DNA of 35,258 nt from Candidatus Flavonifractor merdigallinarum (GTDB lineage Bacteria > Bacillota > Clostridia > Oscillospirales > Oscillospiraceae), in assembly GCA_019115265.1 (NCBI GenBank), contig DXDX01000052.1:1-35258 (forward strand), written 5' to 3'. Each line of letters opens with the position of its first letter. The stretch's first letter is position 1. The notes beneath the pieces were generated by a model. It saw only the letters and a program-made list of their open reading frames with translations. It did no database searches and was not told the DNA's origin. Positions 15,307 to 23,415 of this stretch are shown here, piece by piece. Made by a program: the position numbers and the translations under genes.

Positions 15307-15336
15307 ACCATTCTCGACCAATTCTGACCAATTCCA
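15307..15336 (-). repeat. three phased 10-bp direct repeats upstream of the DCCP gene
   Basis: On the plus strand ACCATTCTCG, ACCAATTCTG and ACCAATTCCA follow each other without gaps at 15307, 15317 and 15327. A 10-bp period places each copy on the same face of the helix, as expected for a regulator site. They lie downstream of a possible minus-strand promoter (TTGATA, 16 bp, TATATT, within 15340-15380). A nested hairpin with arms GGGATGG/CCATCCC lies between the repeats and the ribosome binding site. Confidence 0.45.
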
Positions 15337-15386
15337 TTTCTCAATGCAATATATAAATATTATTGTTTTTATCAATATATATCCCC

Positions 15387-15434
15387 TTGACTTACCTCGG
15401 AACTCTAGGTATACTATACCTAGGAACCCGAGGT
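15387..15434 (+). promoter_or_regulatory. PadR operon promoter with tandem operators
   Basis: TTGACT (15387-15392), 17-bp spacer, TATACT (15410-15415). Two 17-bp pseudo-palindromes overlap it: ACCTCGGAACTCTAGGT at 15394-15410 and ACCTAGGAACCCGAGGT at 15418-15434, 24 bp apart. Together they form a large dyad whose core CTAGGTATACTATACCTAG is perfect and whose ends TACCTCGG / CCGAGGTA are perfect. One site fills the spacer and the other lies over the start point, so bound PadR would block transcription of its own operon. Confidence 0.85.
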
Positions 15435-15456
15435 ATCTTTGGGAAAGGAGGCTTTT

Positions 15457-15807
15457 ATGAAATCAGGCAGCAATCTGCCCACCGGCAGCACCGCTCTGCT
15501 GGTCCTCTCCCTGCTGGCGCCGGGGGACAAATACGGCTATGAGATGATTGCCGCGTTGGAGGAAAAGAGCGACCACACCTTCACCCTGAAAGAGGGCACC
15601 TTGTACCCTGTACTCCACAGTCTGGAGAAGGAGGGGGCGGTGACCGCCTACGAGAAGGAGGCCCCCACCGGCCGGAAGCGAAAGTATTATCGTATCACCC
15701 CCCGAGGTCGGCGGCTCCTGGAGGAAAAACGGACGGAATGGCAGTCCTTCAGCCGTCTGGTCAACGCCATTGTGGCCGAGGGGGAAGGGCTCCTGTCCCC
15801 CGTCTAA
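15457..15807 (+). CDS. PadR family transcriptional regulator
   Basis: A 116-residue PadR-type winged helix: STALLVLSLLAPGDKYGYEM, the recognition part TLKEGTLYPVLHSLEKEGAV and the wing GRKRKYYRITPRGRRLLEE, with a short C-terminal dimerisation helix. ATG at 15457 follows AAAGGAGG. PadR proteins of this size usually repress an adjacent membrane-protein or transporter operon and lose DNA binding on ligand contact. Its own promoter carries two matching operators, and the next four genes follow within 11 bp or with overlap, so it is the operon's autorepressor. Confidence 0.93.
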   Translation: MKSGSNLPTGSTALLVLSLLAPGDKYGYEMIAALEEKSDHTFTLKEGTLYPVLHSLEKEGAVTAYEKEAPTGRKRKYYRITPRGRRLLEEKRTEWQSFSRLVNAIVAEGEGLLSPV

Positions 15808-15818
15808 AGGAGGGCGCC

Positions 15819-16604
15819 ATGACCATCCCGGAGTACTGCGCGGCGGTGTGCCGCTTGGTCCGCTTCATCCCCGACCACCCCGCCATTGTCCGGGAACTCT
15901 CCGGCCACCTGGAGGACGCGGTGGAGGCCCATCAGGCAAAGGGCCTCCCCTATGACCAGGCGGTGGAACAGGCGGTAACCGCCATGGGGGACCCGGCCGA
16001 GGTGGGAAAAGCCCTGGATGCCCTCCACAGTCCCCTGCTGGGGTGGATACAGATCTGGGTGCGCCGGGCGCTGGTAGTGTGCGCGACGCTGATGCTCCTT
16101 CCCGCCCTGCTGGGTCTCTGGCGTCTGGGGGAATCCTGCTTTCCCCAGGAAGACCCCGCCCAGTGGCGGAGTACCCAGACGGGCGAAGGGCTGCCCGGTC
16201 TGCCCCAGCGGAATATAGTGGAGCACAGCGGCTACACCCTCTCTCTGTGGGACGGGGTACATACCACCGGCAAAGAGACAGACCAGGTCTCTCTCCTTCT
16301 GCGTCTGGACCACTTCTCCCCCTGGCTGCGCCGCCCCAGCGAGTGGACCTTTCAGTCCCTCACCGTAACGGACGATTTGGGGACCGAGTACCTCAACTGG
16401 GCCACCGCCTACCGGGAGCACCAGGCGGACTTTCAGGTGCTGGCATCCTCCAGCGGAGTCTATGACACTTTCTTCTCCGACTGGTTTGTGCTGACTATTG
16501 ATTCCATCCCGCCGGAGGCCCAGACACTGACCATCGCGCTGGAGCAAACCGGGGAGCCCTTCTCCTTTTCCATCCCACTGACAGGAGGTGGAGAAGATGA
16601 GTAG
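15819..16604 (+). CDS. permease-prefix-domain membrane protein A
   Basis: A 261-residue protein. Residues ~1-70 match the 'permease prefix domain 1' seen at the N-terminus of some FtsX-like ABC permeases: RELSGHLEDAVEAHQAKG, then AVTAMGDPAEVGKALDAL. One membrane helix follows at about 84-102, then an extracellular domain of ~155 residues with no recognised fold. The permease itself is missing. The protein is similar in plan to the product at 17250, suggesting duplication. ATG at 15819 is preceded by AAAGGAGGG, 11 bp after padR. Function unknown; expected to be single-span with the prefix domain inside. Confidence 0.82.
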   Translation: MTIPEYCAAVCRLVRFIPDHPAIVRELSGHLEDAVEAHQAKGLPYDQAVEQAVTAMGDPAEVGKALDALHSPLLGWIQIWVRRALVVCATLMLLPALLGLWRLGESCFPQEDPAQWRSTQTGEGLPGLPQRNIVEHSGYTLSLWDGVHTTGKETDQVSLLLRLDHFSPWLRRPSEWTFQSLTVTDDLGTEYLNWATAYREHQADFQVLASSSGVYDTFFSDWFVLTIDSIPPEAQTLTIALEQTGEPFSFSIPLTGGGEDE

Positions 16605-17238
16605 ACTTTTCCACAAGACGCCCACCCGCGGTGGAAAACTGCGGCGGGATTTGGTGTGCTTTCTGTTGTTGGGGGTATTGGGCTGGGTTCTTCTGGACTT
16701 CCCCTGTTTCACCCAGCAACAGGCGTTTGAGGCTCTGGAGGGCCGGAACTTCTATGGCGAGGGTCAGGTGCTGCGCACGCTGGAGGGTGAAAACGGCCAC
16801 CAGTACCGCATTACCCGTGCAGGTCATGCCTGCGCCTGGGAACAGGTGTGGCCGGTGCTCTTCTCCCGCTTTCTCTGGCAGCCGGGGCGGATGGAGATTG
16901 TCCCCGACGACCCCAGCACCCCTCTGGTGGCCCTGCCGGTAGATGCGGATTTTCTCCCCGGTGTGGTGGCGGTGCTGTGCCACGACAGCTCCATCGTCCG
17001 GGTAACGGCGGAGTACCCCGCCCTCTCCAATGCGCCGGAGGCGGAGGGCTGGCAGAAAATCCTGCTCTCCTCCACCGACTGCCGGAACAACTGCTTTCTT
17101 CTAACCGCACCGGCGGAAGAGGCCGCTTTTCTGGATGCCCAGGCCACGGATGCGCTGGTCCTCACCGGCTACAACCACGAGGGCGCGGTGGTCTGGAGGT
17201 CTCCGCAGCCCGACTGGTCCTTTTACGGATGGAAATGA
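16597..17238 (+). CDS. single-span membrane protein B of the PadR operon
   Basis: A 213-residue protein starting MSRLFHKTPTRGGKLRR, with a membrane helix at about 21-39 (LVCFLLLGVLGWVLL) after a basic N-terminus, so the remaining ~170 residues should be outside. No recognisable domain. ATG at 16597 lies 8 nt after AGGAGG and overlaps the stop of the previous gene by 8 bp, so the two are translationally coupled. The gene occupies the same place in the first pair as the product at 17999 does in the second. Function unknown. Confidence 0.78.
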   Translation: MSRLFHKTPTRGGKLRRDLVCFLLLGVLGWVLLDFPCFTQQQAFEALEGRNFYGEGQVLRTLEGENGHQYRITRAGHACAWEQVWPVLFSRFLWQPGRMEIVPDDPSTPLVALPVDADFLPGVVAVLCHDSSIVRVTAEYPALSNAPEAEGWQKILLSSTDCRNNCFLLTAPAEEAAFLDAQATDALVLTGYNHEGAVVWRSPQPDWSFYGWK

Positions 17239-17249
17239 GGTGACGCCCT

Positions 17250-18002
17250 GTGGCGCTCTTTGTACTGGAACGATACTGTGACGCGGTGTGCTCCCATATC
17301 CGCTCCAAGCTGGGCAAGCGGGAGACTTATCGGGAGCTGCGGGACCATCTGGAGGACCACATTCAGGCCCTCACCGAGCGAGGTGTCCCTGCAGACGCGG
17401 CCCCTGAGCGGGCGGTGGCCGCCATGGGGGACCCGGCGGAGGTGGGGAAGGCTCTGGACAAACTCTACCCCTACTGTCCCCCCGCCCTGCCCACTGCCTG
17501 TACACTCCTGACCGTGGCGGTACTGCTGGCCGCCTGGGGCCTACAAAGCCGGGATCACCGGCTGTCCGATCGTTTTTTCTGGCCGGACTACACCATTGAC
17601 CAGAGCCACCAACTCTCTCTGGCCTCCGGCACCGTCCGGGGCGGCGGGGAGTTGGGCCCCTACACCTTTACCCCCGCCGGGACGGCAGAGCTGATGGAAT
17701 TGTCTGGCGAGGTGGGCGAGGACGGCACCCCGCTGGCCCGTCTGCGGATGCCCATCACCATCTCCTGGTCCCGTCCCTGGCTGGACGGCCCGGCGCTGGA
17801 GGGCAGCGAGTGCTTTACCTTAGAGCACTTCCCCGACGCCCCCGGCTACTGGAATGAGGGCACACTGACGCCGCTGTCCGTCTCCGGCGAACTGGTCCTG
17901 GTGGTGGCGGAGGATTTCCACTCGGACACCCTTCTGCTCCAGGACGGGACCGGCAACACGCTCCGCTTTTCCATCGTTCTGTCCCAGGAGGTGACACCAT
18001 GA
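17250..18002 (+). CDS. permease-prefix-domain membrane protein C (paralogue of A)
   Basis: A 250-residue protein with the same layout as protein A: prefix domain in residues ~1-72 (YRELRDHLEDHIQALTERG, then AVAAMGDPAEVGKALDKL), membrane helix at ~81-98, and an external domain that ends in a similar beta-strand pattern (RFSIVL versus SFSIPL). The stretch AMGDPAEVGKALD is identical in A and C. GTG at 17250, after GAGGTGA, is the start; it lies 11 bp after gene B. Overlaps the next gene by 4 bp (ATGA). Function unknown. Confidence 0.82.
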   Translation: MALFVLERYCDAVCSHIRSKLGKRETYRELRDHLEDHIQALTERGVPADAAPERAVAAMGDPAEVGKALDKLYPYCPPALPTACTLLTVAVLLAAWGLQSRDHRLSDRFFWPDYTIDQSHQLSLASGTVRGGGELGPYTFTPAGTAELMELSGEVGEDGTPLARLRMPITISWSRPWLDGPALEGSECFTLEHFPDAPGYWNEGTLTPLSVSGELVLVVAEDFHSDTLLLQDGTGNTLRFSIVLSQEVTP

Positions 18003-18688
18003 AGTACCGCCTGCGTCTGCTGCGGGCCTGGGGGCCCGCCATTCTCTCCGCCCTGCTGCTCATCGGCTCTCTCCTCCTTCTGTGGACAGTGACCGACTTC
18101 CCCCTCCCCGCTGAGGCCACCCTCCGCCGCCTGGAGGATCAATCCCTTCTCCCCCACGGGTCCACCCTCGCCTCTGGTACGGTTGAACTGGAGCCCTTTG
18201 CAGACCGCATCCCCCGCTTCACCTGGACGCTCCGGGGAGATGGGGAGCGGAGCTGGGCGCTGCTCACGGAATCTTTTGGATTTTTGAGCCGCCCTTACTC
18301 CCGCTATATCCCCAACGCAGTGCAAGCGGAGGGCGGCCCTTTCTGGGGTACTCTGTTGGAAATCCAGACCTTTTCGACCTTTTCTCCCTCGCTGTACGGG
18401 CCCACAGAGACCAATTGGGCCACCCAGTTTTTCCTGCTGGCCCGCACCACGGACCCGGCGGTGGTGCGGGTGGAGGCCCAGGCGGGCTGGCAGGAGGAGG
18501 CGGGCAAAACGGACACCCTGGCCGCCGGAGGGTTGACCCCGGCGGAGGGCTGTGAGGGGGTCTGGACGGGCCTTCTCACCCAGGACCCCAGCGCCAACGG
18601 CCGACTGGTGTGGCGGCTGCGGGCCTATGACAAGGCCGGGTATCTGCTCTATGAGGATTGCTCTGACCCGGCACGCTTCGCCCCCTGA
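17999..18688 (+). CDS. single-span membrane protein D of the PadR operon
   Basis: A 229-residue protein with basic N-terminus MKYRLRLLRAWG and a membrane helix at about 12-32, followed by an external domain of ~195 residues without recognised motifs. The ATGA overlap with gene C couples translation. It is the partner of C, as B is the partner of A. A hairpin follows 5 bp after the stop and closes the operon. Function unknown. Confidence 0.78.
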   Translation: MKYRLRLLRAWGPAILSALLLIGSLLLLWTVTDFPLPAEATLRRLEDQSLLPHGSTLASGTVELEPFADRIPRFTWTLRGDGERSWALLTESFGFLSRPYSRYIPNAVQAEGGPFWGTLLEIQTFSTFSPSLYGPTETNWATQFFLLARTTDPAVVRVEAQAGWQEEAGKTDTLAAGGLTPAEGCEGVWTGLLTQDPSANGRLVWRLRAYDKAGYLLYEDCSDPARFAP

Positions 18689-18692
18689 TATA

Positions 18693-18732
18693 CCGCCTGT
18701 ACCGAGGCAATGCGGTACAGGCGGCGCTTGTT
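18693..18732 (+). terminator. terminator of the PadR operon
   Basis: Perfect 12-bp stem CCGCCTGTACCG (18693-18704) / CGGTACAGGCGG (18713-18724) with an 8-nt loop, followed by CGCTTGTTTG. Confidence 0.75.
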
Positions 18733-18785
18733 TGCCCCGCCATCTCCCCCACACCTCATGGTGCCATTTGAAAGACAGTCTTATG

Positions 18786-18814
18786 TTGACATTCACTCCC
18801 TATGTAGGTACAAT
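18786..18814 (+). promoter_or_regulatory. promoter of the chemoreceptor gene
   Basis: TTGACA (18786-18791), 17-bp spacer, TACAAT (18809-18814): a near-consensus sigma-A promoter, not the sigma-D/FliA type often found at chemotaxis genes. The leader is about 60 nt. Confidence 0.75.
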
Positions 18815-18879
18815 AGCACCGTATGTAAAGGATATTGTTCACCAAAAAATTCTACATGAGAGAGATGGAGAGATGTCCT

Positions 18880-20589
18880 ATGAAGCGTGCCATGAAGCAG
18901 TCCACTTTACTGTCAATCTTAAGCTTTGTCACCATTGGGCTTGCCGTTCTGCTAGCCGTTCTTTTTCTCGTTGTTATGCTGCTGAACGCGCAAATTCTCA
19001 ACAAACGACAACATCAACTGTACCTGAACCAGTATGCTCAGCAGTTTATTGACGCCTCGGAACTGTTGACGGAAAAGGTGCGCGCCTATGCAGCTTCCGG
19101 CAATGAGACCTACTACAATGAGTACAATCAAGAGGTGAACACCGACCAGAACCGGGAAAAAAGTGTAATGGCTATGGAGGAAATCGGCCTCACCGACGCG
19201 GAGGCTGAGATGATTGAGAACATGTCCTCCCTCTCCGATCAGCTGGTCCCTCTGGAAACCAGCGCTATGGAGAAAGTCCGCAATGGCGACACCACCAGCG
19301 CGCTGGCCTATGTCTATGGCGTGGAGTACTGTAACACGCTCAACCAGATTCACACCCTGGAAAGCCAGCTGCTGGACGAAATTCAGGTCCGCACCCAGAC
19401 CGAAATCAACCAGCTGACCGTGCGTATCTACATCCTGGAGTTTCTGGCCATCACGCTGGCCGTCATTGTGGTCATCTTCCAGGTGTGCAATCTCACGATT
19501 ACGCGGCGGCGGATTATTCGCCCCATCCAGACTCTTCAAGATGAGATGCTGGAGCTCTCCAAGGGCAATTTGAGTCACAGCTCCACGCTGGAGGCCGATT
19601 CCTCCGAGCTGGGTATGCTGGTCCACGCCATCCAGAGTACCCGCGAGACCCTCCAGCAGTACATCTCGGACATCCAGAAAAAGCTCACCGGCATGGCGCA
19701 GGGCAACATGAACCAGCAGGTGGACCTGGAGTATATCGGGGATTTCTCCCAAATCAAAACCGCCTTGGAAACCATTCTCTCCTCTCTGAATACTACACTG
19801 CACCGGATTGACGACTCCGCCGAACGGGTCAATATAAACGCCAGCCAGGTGGCCAGCGGCGCCCAGGCTCTGGCCCAGGGCTCTACGGAGCAGGCCTCCT
19901 CGGTGGAGGAGCTGGCCGCCACCATCAATGAGGTCAGTCATCTCGTCACCGATACCGCCCACCGGGTGGAGGAGGTCATGCAGGAGACCAATCTCTCCAG
20001 CCAGGAAGTGGAGCGCTGCAATCAGAAGATGGGCGAAATGACCGGGGCTATGGAGGAGATCCGAACCGCCTCTCTGCAAATTGGCGCGATTATCAAGACC
20101 ATTGAGGACATCGCCTTCCAGACCAACATTCTGGCGCTGAACGCGGCTGTGGAGGCCGCCCGGGCTGGTGCGGCGGGCAAGGGCTTTGCCGTTGTGGCCG
20201 ACGAAGTGCGCAACCTGGCGGGGAAGAGCGCCTCTGCCAGCCAGCAGACCGCCGATCTCATTCAAAATGCCGCCCAGGCGGTGGACAAAGGGGCCCAGAT
20301 TGCCATGGAGACCGCCGACGCTCTGACCCATGTGGTGGAGAGTATCCAGGCCACCGACCACCACATGTCCCAGATTTACCAGCAGAGCCAGCGTCAGGCG
20401 GAATCCGCGGCCCAGATCAGCCAGGGCGTGGAGCAGATCTCCAGCGTCATTCAGAACAATTCCGCCACCTCGGAGGAGAGTGCAGCCGCCAGTGTGGATC
20501 TGGAGGATCAGGCCACACGTCTGAAGTCTCTGGTGACCCAGTTCCACCTCCGTCCCGCTTCCTCCTATGACACCACTTCTGTCCAGTAA
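18880..20589 (+). CDS. methyl-accepting chemotaxis protein
   Basis: A 569-residue chemoreceptor. Membrane helix 1 at about 10-36, a helical external sensor of ~150 residues (four-helix-bundle type by its heptad-like pattern), membrane helix 2 near 187-210, a HAMP region starting [13 protein letters not shown], then a long signalling coiled coil. The hairpin tip [20 protein letters not shown] and [19 protein letters not shown] is intact, as required to bind CheA/CheW. Start at 18880 is preferred, since GGAGAG lies 7 nt upstream; in-frame TTG 18835 and ATG 18856 are possible. No che or flagellar genes are nearby. The gene has its own promoter and terminator; the ligand is unknown. Confidence 0.93.
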   Translation: MKRAMKQSTLLSILSFVTIGLAVLLAVLFLVVMLLNAQILNKRQHQLYLNQYAQQFIDASELLTEKVRAYAASGNETYYNEYNQEVNTDQNREKSVMAMEEIGLTDAEAEMIENMSSLSDQLVPLETSAMEKVRNGDTTSALAYVYGVEYCNTLNQIHTLESQLLDEIQVRTQTEINQLTVRIYILEFLAITLAVIVVIFQVCNLTITRRRIIRPIQTLQDEMLELSKGNLSHSSTLEADSSELGMLVHAIQSTRETLQQYISDIQKKLTGMAQGNMNQQVDLEYIGDFSQIKTALETILSSLNTTLHRIDDSAERVNINASQVASGAQALAQGSTEQASSVEELAATINEVSHLVTDTAHRVEEVMQETNLSSQEVERCNQKMGEMTGAMEEIRTASLQIGAIIKTIEDIAFQTNILALNAAVEAARAGAAGKGFAVVADEVRNLAGKSASASQQTADLIQNAAQAVDKGAQIAMETADALTHVVESIQATDHHMSQIYQQSQRQAESAAQISQGVEQISSVIQNNSATSEESAAASVDLEDQATRLKSLVTQFHLRPASSYDTTSVQ

Positions 20590-20610
20590 ATAAAATGACT
20601 TCTCAAATCA

Positions 20611-20651
20611 AACACCGCCTGCGCCGTACATACGGCGCAGGCGGTGTTTTT
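20611..20651. terminator. bidirectional terminator between the chemoreceptor and kbl
   Basis: Very stable stem AACACCGCCTGCGCCGTA (20611-20628) / TACGGCGCAGGCGGTGTT (20631-20648), with five T on the plus strand and TTTGATTT on the minus strand. It can end both the chemoreceptor and the convergent tdh-kbl operon. Confidence 0.9.
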
Positions 20652-20671
20652 ACTCTCTATACGCTTAGAAG

Positions 20672-21859
20672 TTAAATGCCCATTTCCTTTTTCACCTCGC
20701 CGAAGCACTGCACGGCGAAGTCCAAATCCTCCTTGGTGTGTCCGGCGGAGATCTGGGTGCGGACACGGTCGCGGCCTTTGGGCACCACAGGGTAGCAGAA
20801 GCCCACCACATAGACCCCCTTCTCCAGCATCCGGGCGGCGAACTCGTTGGCCACCTTGGGGTCGTAGAGCATCACGGGGACAATGGGGTGCTCGCCGGGG
20901 AGCAGGTCAAAGCCCAGCTTCCCCATCTCGGCGCGGAAGTAGCGAGCGTTGGCGTGGACCTTGTCCCGCAGCTCGGTGGAGGCGGTGAGCAGCTCCAGCG
21001 TCTTGAGGGTGGCGGCACAGATGGCGGGGGCCACGGTGTTGGAGAAGAGATAGGGGCGGCTGCGCTGGCGGAGCAAATCCACAATCTCTTTCCGGGCGGC
21101 GGTGTAGCCGCCGGAGGCCCCGCCCAGGGCCTTGCCGAAGGTGCCGGTGAGGATGTCCACACGGCCCATGACGCCGCAGTGCTCGGGGGTGCCCCGGCCA
21201 TGCTCACCCATAAAGCCCACGGCGTGGCTGTCGTCCACCATGACCAGAGCGTCAAACTCGTCGGCCAAATCGCAGATGCCCTTCAGGTTGGCGATGTAGC
21301 CGTCCATGGAGAACACACCGTCGGTGGCGATGAGCTTCACCTTGCACCCGCTCTTCTGGGCGTCCTCCAGCTGGCGGCGCAGGTCTTCCATGTCGTTATT
21401 CTTGTAGCGGTAGCGCTTGGCCTTGCACAGACGCACGCCATCAATGATGGATGCGTGGTTGAGCTCGTCGGAGATCACCGCGTCCTCGGGGCCCAGCAGG
21501 GTCTCAAAGAGGCCGCCGTTGGCGTCAAAGCAGGAGGAATAGAGGATGGCTTCCTCCATACCCAGAAACTCGCTGAGCTTCTGCTCCAGTTCCTTGTGGA
21601 TGGCCTGGGTGCCGCAGATGAAGCGGACGGAGGAGAGGCCGAAGCCCCACTGGTCATAGCTCTCCTTGGCGGCCTGGATAAGCTCTGGCCGGTCCGAGAG
21701 GCCCAGATAGTTGTTGGCGCACAGATTCACCACACGCTTGGCGGTGGTGGTGTCAATGCGGGAGCGCTGGGGGGTGGTGATGATGCGCTCGTTCTTGTAG
21801 GTGCCCTCCTGGCGAATCTGCTCCAGAGTGGCCTGGTACTGCTTGAGTGCGGATTTCAT
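20672..21859 (-). CDS. kbl: glycine C-acetyltransferase (2-amino-3-ketobutyrate CoA ligase)
   Basis: A PLP enzyme that cleaves 2-amino-3-ketobutyrate with CoA into glycine and acetyl-CoA, the second step of threonine breakdown. The 395 residues match Kbl in length. Features: [59 protein letters not shown], the PLP-contacting [16 protein letters not shown], and the Schiff-base lysine K243 in [24 protein letters not shown] precedes the ATG at 21859. It lies 17 bp after tdh, so the two form an operon in pathway order, ending at the strong hairpin. Confidence 0.95.
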   Translation of the reverse strand: MKSALKQYQATLEQIRQEGTYKNERIITTPQRSRIDTTTAKRVVNLCANNYLGLSDRPELIQAAKESYDQWGFGLSSVRFICGTQAIHKELEQKLSEFLGMEEAILYSSCFDANGGLFETLLGPEDAVISDELNHASIIDGVRLCKAKRYRYKNNDMEDLRRQLEDAQKSGCKVKLIATDGVFSMDGYIANLKGICDLADEFDALVMVDDSHAVGFMGEHGRGTPEHCGVMGRVDILTGTFGKALGGASGGYTAARKEIVDLLRQRSRPYLFSNTVAPAICAATLKTLELLTASTELRDKVHANARYFRAEMGKLGFDLLPGEHPIVPVMLYDPKVANEFAARMLEKGVYVVGFCYPVVPKGRDRVRTQISAGHTKEDLDFAVQCFGEVKKEMGI

Positions 21860-21876
21860 AGCCCTTCTCCTCCTTT

Positions 21877-22911
21877 TTACTTGCTCCAGTCCAGAATGAC
21901 CTTACCGGACTTGCCGCTGTTCATGGCGTCAAAGCCGTCCTGGAACTGGGTGTAGTGATAGCGGTGGGTGATAACGGGGGTCAGATCCAGCCCGCCCTGC
22001 ACCATGTAGGACATCTGGTGCCAGTTGTCCATCTTGCGGCCATAGATACCCTGGAGGGTGAGGCCCTTGCAGATGATGTTGTTCATGTCAATTGGCACCG
22101 GCTTGTTGGAGATGCCCAGGAGACTGATTTTGCCGCCGTTGCGCATGACACTCACCATCTGGTCCAGGGCGCTGCCGCTGCCCGACATCTCCAGACCGAT
22201 GTCAAAGCCCTCCACCAGGCCCTGCTTCTGCATGATCTCCCCCAAATCCTCCCGGGAGATATTCACCGCCGCGTCGGCCCCCATGCTGCGGGCCAGCTCG
22301 AGACGGTAGTCGTTCACATCGGTGATGACCACCCGGCGGGCGCCGGCGTACTTACAGATGCCCGCGGCGATGATGCCAATGGGGCCCGCGCCGGTGATGA
22401 GCACATCCTCGCCCACCAGATTCCACATGAGGGCGGTGTGGGTGGCGTTGCCCACCGCATCAAAGAAGGCCACCACGTCCTCCGGCAGGTTTTCGGGGAT
22501 GAGAATAACGTTGGACTCGGGGATACAGACATACTCGGCAAAGGCGCCGTCCCGGTCCACACCCACGCTGTTGGTGTACTTACACCACTGGATGTTGCCG
22601 TTGTGGCAGTTGCGGCAGTGGCCGCAGGTGATATGGCCCTCGCCGCTGACCCGCTGGCCCACCGTGAGGCCGGTGACACCGGCGCCCAGCTTGGCAATCT
22701 CGCCCACATACTCATGGCCGATGACCATGGGGGGCTTGATGTGCAGCTGGGCCCAGGGGTCCCAGTTGTAGATGTGCACGTCAGTGCCGCAGATGGCGGT
22801 CTTATGCACCTTGATGAGGACCTCGCCGGGTCCGGGTTCCGGCACGGGCACCTGGCGCAGCTCCAGGCCCACACCGGGGGCGGTTTTCACCAATGCGTCC
22901 ATCATTTGCAT
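21877..22911 (-). CDS. tdh: L-threonine 3-dehydrogenase
   Basis: A zinc-dependent medium-chain dehydrogenase that oxidises L-threonine to 2-amino-3-ketobutyrate with NAD+. 344 residues, near the E. coli Tdh length. The catalytic zinc site is C41 ([13 protein letters not shown]), H66 and E67 (GHEYVG); the structural zinc cysteines C96, C99, C102 and C110 are all present. The Rossmann motif GAGPIG follows LVGEDVLIT, and [10 protein letters not shown] is also typical of Tdh. AGGAGG precedes the ATG at 22911. It feeds its unstable product to the adjacent kbl enzyme; together they turn threonine into glycine, acetyl-CoA and NADH. Confidence 0.95.
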   Translation of the reverse strand: MQMMDALVKTAPGVGLELRQVPVPEPGPGEVLIKVHKTAICGTDVHIYNWDPWAQLHIKPPMVIGHEYVGEIAKLGAGVTGLTVGQRVSGEGHITCGHCRNCHNGNIQWCKYTNSVGVDRDGAFAEYVCIPESNVILIPENLPEDVVAFFDAVGNATHTALMWNLVGEDVLITGAGPIGIIAAGICKYAGARRVVITDVNDYRLELARSMGADAAVNISREDLGEIMQKQGLVEGFDIGLEMSGSGSALDQMVSVMRNGGKISLLGISNKPVPIDMNNIICKGLTLQGIYGRKMDNWHQMSYMVQGGLDLTPVITHRYHYTQFQDGFDAMNSGKSGKVILDWSK

Positions 22912-22966
22912 CTTTACGTCCTCCTATCAAATACATTTATTGTGTATTCGTCTTTTTCTTATGGAC

Positions 22967-22995
22967 AATATACAATGGAACGGTCCGCCTGTCAA
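22967..22995 (-). promoter_or_regulatory. tdh-kbl promoter
   Basis: Minus-strand TTGACA (22995-22990), 17-bp spacer, TATATT (22972-22967), giving a leader of about 50 nt. Confidence 0.8.
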
Positions 22996-23123
22996 GTCTG
23001 GATGTGGAATTTTTTCCGCTTTCTTTTCGCCTTCTTTCTCAGTATCTCTCCGGGCATGTTTGCGGTGCTAACCCCCTTTCTCCTTACATATTGTAGGAAA
23101 AGCCCATATGAGGAGGTACTGCC

Positions 23124-23354
23124 ATGAAATGCATCATCCTGCACCGCCGTCTGCTCACCGTGATCGCCTGTGCGTTGGCGGCCTGCGCCATCTTCGCGGT
23201 GGTCAATCACCCGGTCGTGGTGGGCGCGTCCGCCACCACCCGGCAGCTGCCCATTTACAGCGTGGAGCGGGACCAGAAGATGGTCTCCATCTCCTTCGAC
23301 GCGGCCTGGGGTGATGGAAGATTGCGGCTCTTGGAATGGCGTCGGTTGGGGTAG
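23124..23354 (+). pseudogene. N-terminal remnant of a sporulation-type polysaccharide deacetylase
   Basis: GAGGAGG precedes an ATG at 23124 opening a 76-residue frame. It has a signal-anchor (about 8-27), then LPIYSVERDQKMVSISFDAA, which is how the catalytic NodB domain of PdaB-like polysaccharide deacetylases begins (VxxxFDxxWG). After FDAAWGD the similarity stops; the next residues GRLRLLEWRRLG and a TAG do not continue the domain, and no other frame restores it. About three quarters of a usual ~250-residue protein is missing, including the zinc histidines. The junction near 23310 lies directly in front of the kinase promoter, which suggests a deletion or recombination joined the two. Confidence 0.65.
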
Positions 23355-23357
23355 GGC

Positions 23358-23386
23358 TTGCGCTCGGCGGGCAAATGCAGTATCCT
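23358..23386 (+). promoter_or_regulatory. possible histidine kinase promoter
   Basis: TTGCGC (23358-23363), 17-bp spacer, TATCCT (23381-23386), 30 bp before the kinase ATG. Only moderately close to consensus; transcription from upstream of the deacetylase remnant is an alternative. Confidence 0.4.
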
Positions 23387-23415
23387 GTTTCACAAGAGAT
23401 GAGGAGGGATGTGCC

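Noticed and set aside
23124-23415. Deacetylase gene with a simple frameshift that could be repaired
   Set aside because: None of the three forward frames after 23310 resumes deacetylase sequence, so it is a truncation, not a frameshift.
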